Source: an uncultured Dysgonomonas sp. (GTDB lineage Bacteria > Bacteroidota > Bacteroidia > Bacteroidales > Dysgonomonadaceae). From it: 64,000 bases of DNA. Under the pieces are notes generated by a model. That model was not told the origin of the DNA. It ran no database searches and saw nothing but the letters and a program-made list of their open reading frames with translations. The stretch is from NCBI GenBank assembly GCA_945273835.1, contig CALYPL010000003.1, forward strand, positions 62,001 through 126,000. Direction: 5' to 3'. The position numbers and the translations under genes were made by a program. This document shows, piece by piece, positions 18,847 through 26,378 of the stretch (position 1 is the stretch's first letter; each line of letters opens with the position of its first letter).

Positions 18847-19833
18847 TTACTCGTCGCCGATCGGTTGTTCTATGCCATCCATCAGCGCAAAGAGGTCAGC
18901 AACCGTTTCGGCACGGAGCATCGCGACACGGGTTTTCTTGAAATCGGGTATACCTTTGAATAGCGGACTGGCGGCTATGTGTCTGCGACTATGCAATATA
19001 CCGCCTCGTTCACCGGCTCGTGCCACATTCATCGTCACCAATTCTTTGAGTATGGCAAGCCGTGAGGCAAATGAACGTTCGGGCATTTTCTCGCCTGTCC
19101 GTATGTAGTATTTCACATCCTCAAATATCCACGGACAACCTATGCTGCCCCGCCCTATCATGACGGCATCTACACCTGTCTCTTCGAAGCGTTGTTTACA
19201 TATCTCGGCTGATGTGACATCGCCATTTCCGATGATGGGAATAAACATGCGGGGATTGTTTTTAACTTCTCCAATCAGACGCCAGTCTGCATCGCCGGTG
19301 TACATTTGCGCGCGTGTGCGTCCGTGTATGGTCAGTGCCTGTATGCCTGTGTCTTGCAAACGCTCGGCAAGGTCTACTATTATTTTAGAATCGTTGTCCC
19401 ATCCTAAACGGGTCTTGACTGTTACAGGTATATTAACGGCTTTTACGACGGCACGTGTTATATCTACCATCAGATCGGGTGTGCGCATCATGCCTGAACC
19501 GGCTCCTTTGCCTGCTACTTTTTTGACAGGACAGCCAAAATTTATGTCCAACACATCGGGCGATGCTTCTTCACATATTCGTGCTGCTTCTGCCATTGCA
19601 TCGACTTCGCGTCCGTATATCTGGATGGCAACCGGTCTTTCTTTATCGCTGATTTGTAATTTTGCCTGCGATTTATTGACTCCTCGTATCAGAGCGTCGC
19701 ACGAAACAAATTCTGTATAGACCATGTCGGCACCGAAACGCTTGCACAGCAATCGGAAACCCATATCGGTCACGTCTTCCATCGGAGCCAGAAACACCGG
19801 CTTATCGGGAAATTGTATTTTGCCAATTTTCAT
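18847..19833 (-). CDS. dusB: tRNA-dihydrouridine synthase (DusB-like)
   Basis: A 328-aa FMN enzyme that reduces uridine in tRNA D-loops. PVFLAPMEDVTDMGFR at the start is the FMN-binding strand, and DINFGCPVKKVAGKGAGS carries the catalytic Cys. KTRLGWDN and HGRTRAQMYTG also match the family. A longer reading from 19863 is possible, but that codon lies beside the -7 element at 19853-19860, so initiation at 19833 (MKIGKIQF) is preferred. The dusB assignment over other Dus paralogues is by overall resemblance. Confidence 0.88.
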   Translation of the reverse strand: MKIGKIQFPDKPVFLAPMEDVTDMGFRLLCKRFGADMVYTEFVSCDALIRGVNKSQAKLQISDKERPVAIQIYGREVDAMAEAARICEEASPDVLDINFGCPVKKVAGKGAGSGMMRTPDLMVDITRAVVKAVNIPVTVKTRLGWDNDSKIIVDLAERLQDTGIQALTIHGRTRAQMYTGDADWRLIGEVKNNPRMFIPIIGNGDVTSAEICKQRFEETGVDAVMIGRGSIGCPWIFEDVKYYIRTGEKMPERSFASRLAILKELVTMNVARAGERGGILHSRRHIAASPLFKGIPDFKKTRVAMLRAETVADLFALMDGIEQPIGDE

Positions 19834-19852
19834 TATCCTGTTTTCGAGGCTG

Positions 19853-19883
19853 TAAAAATACAATTTATCGGTTTAAAAACAAA
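19853..19883 (-). promoter_or_regulatory. promoter of dusB (-33 TTTG, -7 TATTTTTA)
   Basis: On the minus strand TTTG (19880-19883) is separated by 19 nt from TATTTTTA (19853-19860), a 7/8 match to TAnnTTTG. Its position rules against the longer dusB start. Confidence 0.5.
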
Positions 19884-19960
19884 AGAACGACTGCTCATTG
19901 CCTGAGAAGCCGCTCTGTGAGGCATTTCACACTATTATTTATTGATTAACAAAAGACTGG

Positions 19961-20998
19961 TCAGATCAGGTTCATCCCAAGGTTGCGGGCTTCTTGGCGC
20001 ATATCGTCAGGCCAAATGGAGGATTGTATTTCTCCTATATGACCTTTGCGTAAGTAGAACATACAAAGGCGCGATTGCCCGATGCCTCCTCCTATTGACT
20101 GCGGCAATTCTCCGCCTAAGAGGCGTTTATGAAAATATAAGTCTTTACGTGCTTCCTGACCTGATATTTTCAGTTGTTCGAGCAATATGTTTTGGTTGAC
20201 ACGGATTCCCATAGACGATAGCTCCATTGCTTGTTCGAGTACCGGATTCCAGACAATGAGGTCGCCGTTCAGCCCACGATAACCGTTTTCGGTTTCAGAG
20301 GTCCAGTCATCGTAGTCGGGCGAACGTCCGTCGTGGGGTTTTCCGTTGCTCAACACACCGCCTATGCCGATAATGAATATTGCACCGTATTCTTTTGCGG
20401 CTTTATCTTCCCGCTCTTTGACTGATAAATCGGGATATTTTTTCAGCAATTCTTCGGCATGTATAAATTTTATTTCGGCTGGTAATATTGGTTTTATTTC
20501 GGGAAATATTTCGTAAACAAGGTATTCGGTTCGTAACAAGGCTCCATAGATGCGCCGCACTACTTGTTTCAGATAATTGAGATTTCGGCTTGCTTCGGGC
20601 ATTACCATTTCCCAATCCCATTGATCGACATAGATGGAGTGAAGATTGTCAAGTACTTCGTCGCTTCGTATCGCATTCATATCGGTGTATATCCCAAAAC
20701 CTTGTTTGATGTCATAGTCGGCAAGCGTGAGGCGTTTCCATTTTGCTAATGAATGCACTATTTCGGCTTTCGCACCGTCCATATCTTTTATTGTAAAGCT
20801 GACAGGGTTTTCAACTCCGTTAAGGTTGTCGTTGATACCTGTTCCTGATAGGACGAAAAGGGGTGCGGTTACACGCCTAAGGTGTAGCTCGGATGAAAGG
20901 CTTAGTTGAAAAAAGTCTTTTATCTGTTTTATTCCCATTTCAGTCTGCTGTAATCCCAACAGATTTTGGTAATTTTTTGGTTTTATTAGGTGACTCAT
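19961..20998 (-). CDS. asnA: aspartate--ammonia ligase
   Basis: A 345-aa AsnA, normal length, making asparagine from aspartate, ammonia and ATP. It is a class II aminoacyl-tRNA-synthetase-fold enzyme. Family blocks include LHLRRVTAPLFVLSGTGIND, WDWEMVM, RSPDYDDW and the C-terminal GGGIGQSRLCMFYL motif that forms part of the ATP site. Transcribed toward dusB from its own promoter. Confidence 0.97.
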   Translation of the reverse strand: MSHLIKPKNYQNLLGLQQTEMGIKQIKDFFQLSLSSELHLRRVTAPLFVLSGTGINDNLNGVENPVSFTIKDMDGAKAEIVHSLAKWKRLTLADYDIKQGFGIYTDMNAIRSDEVLDNLHSIYVDQWDWEMVMPEASRNLNYLKQVVRRIYGALLRTEYLVYEIFPEIKPILPAEIKFIHAEELLKKYPDLSVKEREDKAAKEYGAIFIIGIGGVLSNGKPHDGRSPDYDDWTSETENGYRGLNGDLIVWNPVLEQAMELSSMGIRVNQNILLEQLKISGQEARKDLYFHKRLLGGELPQSIGGGIGQSRLCMFYLRKGHIGEIQSSIWPDDMRQEARNLGMNLI

Positions 20999-21035
20999 AG
21001 CTTTTCTTCTTTGTTTTTTATGATATTAAGATTTA

Positions 21036-21067
21036 CAAACATATAAAACAATAAACATTTAAACAAT
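21036..21067 (-). promoter_or_regulatory. promoter of asnA (-33 ATTG, -7 TATGTTTG)
   Basis: Minus strand: ATTG (21064-21067), 20-nt spacer, TATGTTTG (21036-21043), an exact TAnnTTTG match; the start codon is 38 nt downstream. Confidence 0.55.
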
Positions 21068-21187
21068 TTTTTTCGCATTTTTATATACTTTTGATACAAA
21101 TAATCAATATACACAATCATATTGAAAGATCTTAATCACTTTTTCTTAATATATCGTTATTTAGCCACTGATTAGCCGATATTTTTA

Positions 21188-21195
21188 TATTTTTG
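21188..21195 (+). promoter_or_regulatory. Bacteroidota -7 box (TATTTTTG)
   Basis: Exact TAnnTTTG match 37 nt before the hypothetical gene at 21233. Confidence 0.45.
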
Positions 21196-21232
21196 CTATG
21201 TCTTTGATATTTATCTTTTAATTGTAATTATC

Positions 21233-22030
21233 ATGCCCATCAAACGCATTGTTAAAATTGCGAGTCTTATAGCCCTGTTACTACTTATTATTAGTGCAGG
21301 TGTATATATGTTCCAGAACCTCATACAGAGTCGGATGGCACATAATTCCAATCTTATGGAGTACATACCCGACGCACCGAGGATGATAAAGGTCAATACG
21401 TTGCAGGGGCTGAATAATGTGGCTTCATACAATTCTTTTGTCGAGGAAGTTGTTGATCCGCTAAAGAGATATATCAATTTACCATTCTATATTGCTGATT
21501 ACGATAAAAACCATCTGCTGATTGCCAAAATTATTCCCGGTAACGAAGATATTATTAAGCAAATATTACTGAATAAAGTCACGCATGCTCCATATCCTAA
21601 GGTTCTGAATGACGGGGATATAACTTTGCTTTTTTATGCTTTACCCAATAATAAGTTTCTGGTATGCTCATTCTATAATGGCATAATGGGTATCTGCGAA
21701 GATTATAAGGTACTGGAAATGATGCTGAATGGTAACAGGAATAACTTCTTCGACGATGGCAAAGCTGAGAATTTGTTATCGAAGTTAAAAGATTCTTATC
21801 CATCGCATACGTTTATTAAATCCGCAGGTCAAACAAGCGTTTTAGGTATGAATGTATATCCTGACTCAATCATTTTCGAGGGGTTTATGACAGCTCCCGA
21901 TTTAAATACAATTAGTCTTCCGAGCAAATTGCCCCCTGTTGAAGCGCACAGTGTGGAAGTGGTGCAAGTGGACACGATGAGAAAAAGGAACGATATAAAA
22001 ATAAAAATCAGGCTAAACAAAAAGAGCTGA
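21233..22030 (+). CDS. membrane-anchored hypothetical protein
   Basis: A 265-aa protein with one N-terminal hydrophobic segment (about residues 8-29) acting as an uncleaved anchor or signal, and a mixed alpha/beta periplasmic region. It contains a 'YIPDAPRMIKVNTLQGLNN' stretch just after the membrane and a basic C-terminus (KIKIRLNKKS). I do not recognise the family. It is expressed divergently from asnA and lies 83 nt before mscL, so may share a transcript with it. Confidence 0.7.
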   Translation: MPIKRIVKIASLIALLLLIISAGVYMFQNLIQSRMAHNSNLMEYIPDAPRMIKVNTLQGLNNVASYNSFVEEVVDPLKRYINLPFYIADYDKNHLLIAKIIPGNEDIIKQILLNKVTHAPYPKVLNDGDITLLFYALPNNKFLVCSFYNGIMGICEDYKVLEMMLNGNRNNFFDDGKAENLLSKLKDSYPSHTFIKSAGQTSVLGMNVYPDSIIFEGFMTAPDLNTISLPSKLPPVEAHSVEVVQVDTMRKRNDIKIKIRLNKKS

Positions 22031-22113
22031 TTTAGTGTTTATTATTTATAAAAAAAGTTCTGATAAAAGGTTAGAGACAGAGATTGGCTTAATCATCTTT
22101 AAATTTAAAATTT

Positions 22114-22521
22114 ATGTCTATAATTAAAGAGCTGAAAGATTTTATGATGCGTGGTAACGTCGTTGATATGGCAGTCGGTGTTATCATTGGTGGAGCTTTC
22201 GGCAAAATAGTATCTTCTTTGGTAAGTGATGTGATTATGCCACCTATCGGTTATATTCTGAATGGTGTTGATTTTAGTGACCTCAAACTTGTGATTAAGT
22301 CTGCTACGGCTGATTCGCCGGCGGTAACGATCAATTACGGTACGTTTCTTCAAACCGTATTTGATTTCGTGATTATTGCAACCGTAATTTTCTTCGCCAT
22401 CAAAGCGATAAATACCCTGCGCAACACGAAAGAACAGGAAAAACCGTCGACCCCGCCTGCTCCAAGCAAGGAAGAAGTTTTGCTTACTGAAATCCGCGAT
22501 TTGCTGAAAGAAAAGAAATGA
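22114..22521 (+). CDS. mscL: large-conductance mechanosensitive channel
   Basis: A 135-aa MscL of normal length. The amphipathic N-terminal helix ([20 protein letters not shown]), first transmembrane helix ([20 protein letters not shown]) and second helix ([21 protein letters not shown]) are all present, with a charged C-terminal bundle. The pentamer opens under membrane tension to release solutes during osmotic downshock. Confidence 0.97.
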   Translation: MSIIKELKDFMMRGNVVDMAVGVIIGGAFGKIVSSLVSDVIMPPIGYILNGVDFSDLKLVIKSATADSPAVTINYGTFLQTVFDFVIIATVIFFAIKAINTLRNTKEQEKPSTPPAPSKEEVLLTEIRDLLKEKK

Positions 22522-22659
22522 TTCTTTTTTCGTAGAACAATTTTAGTTAAGAAACTGCATTTTAAATAGTTGCAAATACAACAACAATAATAATCCCTTT
22601 AAATGAAAAGGAGATTGTGAAAAAAAGATCTTTGAATATAAAATAAATGCAATACGGTT

Positions 22660-22667
22660 TACGTTTG
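22660..22667 (+). promoter_or_regulatory. Bacteroidota -7 box (TACGTTTG)
   Basis: Exact TAnnTTTG match, with TTTG at 22631-22634 upstream but a rather long spacer (25 nt). It lies 44 nt before the BON lipoprotein gene. Confidence 0.4.
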
Positions 22668-22710
22668 TAATTATAAATAGTCGGAAACCAATATTAACAA
22701 AAATCAAATT

Positions 22711-23184
22711 ATGAAAAAGACTTTATTTATTTGCTTCAGCATGCTTATGGCTGTTCTTGCATTACAATCGTGTGGACCGGATGATGTCACTATACAATCA
22801 TCTGTTAAAGAAGTTTTATTGCTCAACTATCCGCAGGTATCTTCTTCGGTACGTAACGGTATAGTAACTCTGACCGGAAGTGTTGACAGTGATGAAAAAA
22901 GAGCGGGTGCTGAAGAACTTGTTTCTAAAGTCAAAGATGTGAAATCAATAGTCAATAATATTGAGGTAAAAAAATTGGCTGCTGACGTTAATAAAGATTT
23001 GACATTGAAGGCTTCAATAAATAATGCTTTATACGGTTCTAATATCACAACTGTTGAAGTTGAAGTAAATAACATGGTTGTCACTTTGAAAGGTGAAGCT
23101 AAGAAAAGCGACCATAAACGCATCATTGAGGCTGTAAAAAATGCAGGTGTAAAAAGCGTTGTCGATAGTATGAAACTGAAATAA
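22711..23184 (+). CDS. lipoprotein with two BON domains
   Basis: A 157-aa protein. A lipobox ends at Cys about 21 (LALQSC). Two BON-type alpha/beta units follow: about residues 30-88 (with SVRNGIVTLTGSVDSDEKR) and about 93-157 (with EVNNMVVTLKGEAKKSDHK). BON proteins bind membranes or phospholipids and often contribute to envelope-stress tolerance, as with OsmY. The gene is flanked by its own promoter-like box and a strong terminator, so it seems monocistronic. Confidence 0.88.
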   Translation: MKKTLFICFSMLMAVLALQSCGPDDVTIQSSVKEVLLLNYPQVSSSVRNGIVTLTGSVDSDEKRAGAEELVSKVKDVKSIVNNIEVKKLAADVNKDLTLKASINNALYGSNITTVEVEVNNMVVTLKGEAKKSDHKRIIEAVKNAGVKSVVDSMKLK

Positions 23185-23245
23185 AAACAGTTGCATTTGC
23201 TAAACACAAGTGTAATTTGTTCTATTAAAGCAAACCATAACTTAG

Positions 23246-23279
23246 AAAAGCCTCGCTATCCCTAATAGAGAGGCTTTTT
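23246..23279 (+). terminator. intrinsic terminator of the BON lipoprotein gene
   Basis: AAAAGCCTC pairs with GAGGCTTTT (23246-23254 and 23270-23278), the stem continuing inward past one mismatch; ends in T5. Confidence 0.75.
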
Positions 23280-23392
23280 GATTTTTAATAATTATATTGC
23301 GATAAAATAAAGTGAATTATAAAAAGAAGTCCAGAATATTGTTTAACATTTAATATAGAACATAGATTATCTAATAATATAAAATTTGAATT

Positions 23393-23983
23393 ATGAAAAA
23401 AGGTCTTATAATAATAGTTGTTATTGTGGCTGTAATTGGACTTATAGCCGCTTGGATAGGTTCATCGTACAACTCTATGGTTGGCATTGACGAAGGTGTA
23501 AAATCTCAATGGGGTAATGTTCAGAATGCCTATCAACGCCGTTCAGACCTCATCCCTAACCTCGTTAACACCGTTAAAGGTTATGCGCAACACGAGCAGA
23601 AAACTCTGACCGACGTCATGAATGCAAGGGCAAATGCGACACAGATGAAAATCAGTCCCGATCAGCTAACATCTGAAAACTTGCAAAAGTTTCAACAGGC
23701 TCAAGGCGAGCTTAGCAATGCTTTAGGCCGTTTGATGATGGTTCGTGAAGCTTATCCTGATTTGAAAGCAAATCAAAATTTTATTGCTTTGCAAGATGAA
23801 TTGGCAGGAACTGAAAACCGCATTTCTACAGAACGCAATCGTTTCAACGAACTTGCTAAGGCATATAATACCACAATCCGTAAATTCCCTAAAAACATTA
23901 TAGCAGGCATATTTGGATTCAGCCAGAAAGCATATTTTGAAGCCGATCAGGCAGCTCAACAAGCTCCGAAAGTTGAATTTTAA
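23393..23983 (+). CDS. LemA family protein
   Basis: A 196-aa protein with one N-terminal transmembrane helix (about residues 4-24) and a long helical domain. The LemA signature is clear: YNSMVGIDEGVKSQWGNVQN and YQRRSDLIPNLVNTVKGYA. The function is not settled; LemA proteins are widespread and are often found with TPM-domain proteins, as here (29 nt upstream of the next gene). Confidence 0.93.
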   Translation: MKKGLIIIVVIVAVIGLIAAWIGSSYNSMVGIDEGVKSQWGNVQNAYQRRSDLIPNLVNTVKGYAQHEQKTLTDVMNARANATQMKISPDQLTSENLQKFQQAQGELSNALGRLMMVREAYPDLKANQNFIALQDELAGTENRISTERNRFNELAKAYNTTIRKFPKNIIAGIFGFSQKAYFEADQAAQQAPKVEF

Positions 23984-24012
23984 TACTGCAAATCTCATTC
24001 ACCTTCAGATCA

Positions 24013-24759
24013 ATGAACATTAGGCACAATATACTTATTCTATTATTATCATTGTTGATCGTACCCAATATTTGGGCACAAGATTTACCTGACCCCATGT
24101 CTCCGCCTCGATTGGTAAACGATTTTGCTGAAATATTGGATAAATCACAAACTGATAAGTTAGAGCAAATATTGCGTGCCTATAATGATACAACATCCAC
24201 TCAGATTTATATTGTTACGGTCAAAGATCTTCAGGGCTATGCTCCATCTGATTATGCCACAAGACTTGGACAGAAATGGGGAATAGGACAAAAAGATAAA
24301 AACAACGGTGCCGTTATCCTTATTAAGCCTCGCATAGGCAATAGCCGGGGGCAAGTTTACATAGCCGTGGGTTATGGATTGGAACCCATACTTAACGATG
24401 CCCGGATAGGAAGAATCATCGATAACGATATGGTTCCCTATCTGGCTTCGGGCGATTATTTTAATGCTTGCATGGCGGCTACTAACCACATCATGCAATA
24501 TTTATCTGGACAATTTGAGGCTGAGAAAGACAATTCGGATGATGGTGTAACTGCCATTAATATTATCGTCATACTTATATTCATTATTCTGTTTGTTATC
24601 TCGATAAAGAACGGAGGTCGAGGCTCATCAGGCGGTCGCTCGTCACGAGGAGGTTGGTTTCCACCAATTGGAGGAGGAGGCAGTTTCGGTGGAGGTGGCA
24701 GCTTTGGTGGTGGAGGCGGAGGCAGCTTCGGCGGAGGTGGAGCAGGCCGTAGTTTTTAA
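24013..24759 (+). CDS. TPM-domain (YgcG-type) exported protein with Gly-rich tail
   Basis: A 248-aa protein with a signal peptide (cleavage near IWAQ), a TPM phosphatase-like domain (about residues 32-160, with VNDFAEILDKSQTDKLEQIL and a WGIGQKDKNNGAVILI strand), a transmembrane helix near residues 177-198 and a C-terminus almost purely of GGGGSFGG repeats. LemA plus TPM is a common gene pair in Bacteroidota; an envelope-quality or proteolysis-related role is assumed but unproven. Confidence 0.9.
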   Translation: MNIRHNILILLLSLLIVPNIWAQDLPDPMSPPRLVNDFAEILDKSQTDKLEQILRAYNDTTSTQIYIVTVKDLQGYAPSDYATRLGQKWGIGQKDKNNGAVILIKPRIGNSRGQVYIAVGYGLEPILNDARIGRIIDNDMVPYLASGDYFNACMAATNHIMQYLSGQFEAEKDNSDDGVTAINIIVILIFIILFVISIKNGGRGSSGGRSSRGGWFPPIGGGGSFGGGGSFGGGGGGSFGGGGAGRSF

Positions 24760-24810
24760 CACAAATTAAATAAAAACAATCCTAAAGCAAGCAATCAGTA
24801 CTATATTAAA

Positions 24811-24848
24811 ATTTTACTAAAAAAAACGTTTCTGCCATTTAGTAAAAT
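24811..24848. repeat. 11-bp inverted repeat
   Basis: ATTTTACTAAA at 24811 is exactly matched by TTTAGTAAAAT ending at 24848, with a 16-nt loop. It lacks a T-run on the + strand, so it is either a weak terminator for the lemA-TPM pair or a protein-binding palindrome. Confidence 0.55.
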
Positions 24849-25119
24849 GAAACATATATTGGTGAAAAACAAAGAGATGTAAATTAAAGATAGCCTCCCC
24901 GATCAGCCGGATATTTGATAATAAAACAGAAGAAAATCGGTCCGGCTCAGATAAAAAAACTTTCTCTCCATCAAACTGTTTTACAACAGATTAAAAAGCA
25001 GAAAACGCTTTAATTGCAACCACGAGAAGTTGTTCTGCAAATAACCCTAAAATTATAAAAAAACATTTGATATTGTGCTATTTTATATGAAATAACCAAT
25101 CTATCTGTTTAAAATTTGT

Positions 25120-25127
25120 TACTTTTG
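25120..25127 (+). promoter_or_regulatory. Bacteroidota -7 box (TACTTTTG)
   Basis: Exact TAnnTTTG match, 52 nt before the lipoprotein gene. Confidence 0.45.
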
Positions 25128-25178
25128 TCGCCAATTGGACCAAAAGAAAATAATTAAGCTCTTTAATAAAACTATTTT

Positions 25179-26378
25179 ATGAAAAAACTGACTTATTTTT
25201 TCATGTTGATATTCCCTCTATTATTAGTATCATGTAATGATGACGACGGAATATCACCCGAACATGCGTCAAGAGTATATCGGGCAGAATCACTTAACAT
25301 GACCATTAACGGAAAGAAATTTTCCGGTAAAAGCGTTAAGTTTATCACTACCGATTTTAAAACAGCCGACATTACATTCATCAAAACCATTCCCGGCGAA
25401 GACTCGCTTATCGTAAAAGGTGTTTCACTGCTTTACGATGGAAACAATATCTATGAATTTGAAGGAAGTAATACATCATCACATCGAGACATTAGTTTCA
25501 AAGGAAAAGTTGATGTTAAAGGAGGCATGAATATAGATGTCACTTACAAAGTGTTGTCCGATATCGTCGGCACATGGCAACCTTCGGGCGGAGGATTTAT
25601 GCCGCCAAACCCCGTTCAAATAGTAATTGACTCTACAAACCCGAACGACAGCATCGATATGGGTGGATTTTGGGGATATGAAGGAAAATTTTCTTTCGAA
25701 GAATTTGATGAAACTATCGGTGCCATATTCAATATGACATTAGGATTGGTTGTAGACTTTAAACTCGATTTTAATCAGGCGGGACAAATGAATGCGGCAT
25801 GGGATCTCAAACCCGGCGCATCATTCCCCATACCTCCCGGACACCTTCCCGAGAACCAGTCGTTATACAATCTGAATGGTAATTACTTATACTTAGCCTT
25901 GCCGGTAGAATCAATTATCATGAACCCGACAAAGCCGACTGCACCTAAAACAACAAAAGCAGCAGATGAAAAACCAAAAGTTGAAGATATTATTGCTCTT
26001 GTTAAACTATTGCAATCAATGTATCAAGGCATGCCGCTAAAATATACACTTGAAAACTCGAACAATGACCTTGATATGTGGGCAGATCGTGCTATGATGG
26101 AGCCTTATTTCGAATCTATTGTAAACGTACTTGTTCCAATTCTCAGAAAAACAGATCTTGGCAGCGAGTACGAAGAAATGGGTATAACAGGACCTATATT
26201 AGCCCATTTGTTAGATGAACTTGGACGTGTATTCCGTAATAGCAAGACATTTGAAATACACTTTAATTTCACAAGAGTCAGTACAGAACAACAAACCTAT
26301 AATAACAAAGCACAATTAAATAAAGCACAAATAATTGAAAAGTTGAAATCAATACGAAAACCTAACAATAGAAAATAA
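25179..26378 (+). CDS. exported lipoprotein (DUF4925-like), partner of a TonB-dependent receptor
   Basis: A 399-aa protein with a lipobox (PLLLVSC, Cys at about 19) followed by an acidic NDDDG run, a pattern often seen in surface-exposed Bacteroidota lipoproteins. The N-terminal part repeats short beta-strand phrases (LNMTINGKKFSGKSVKF); I recall similar proteins as DUF4925 but cannot confirm it. The stop overlaps the start of the TonB-dependent receptor by 1 nt, so the two are translationally coupled and probably cooperate in binding an unknown ligand. It is not a SusD homologue. Confidence 0.7.
   Translation: MKKLTYFFMLIFPLLLVSCNDDDGISPEHASRVYRAESLNMTINGKKFSGKSVKFITTDFKTADITFIKTIPGEDSLIVKGVSLLYDGNNIYEFEGSNTSSHRDISFKGKVDVKGGMNIDVTYKVLSDIVGTWQPSGGGFMPPNPVQIVIDSTNPNDSIDMGGFWGYEGKFSFEEFDETIGAIFNMTLGLVVDFKLDFNQAGQMNAAWDLKPGASFPIPPGHLPENQSLYNLNGNYLYLALPVESIIMNPTKPTAPKTTKAADEKPKVEDIIALVKLLQSMYQGMPLKYTLENSNNDLDMWADRAMMEPYFESIVNVLVPILRKTDLGSEYEEMGITGPILAHLLDELGRVFRNSKTFEIHFNFTRVSTEQQTYNNKAQLNKAQIIEKLKSIRKPNNRK

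Larger units (their letters stand above)
24760..25178. other. 419-bp intergenic region with two inverted repeats
   Basis: Contains an 11-bp perfect inverted repeat (24811-24821 with 24838-24848) and a second 7-bp pair AGCCGGA/TCCGGCT (24905-24911 with 24941-24947). A -7 box is at 25120. No ORF. Confidence 0.5.
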
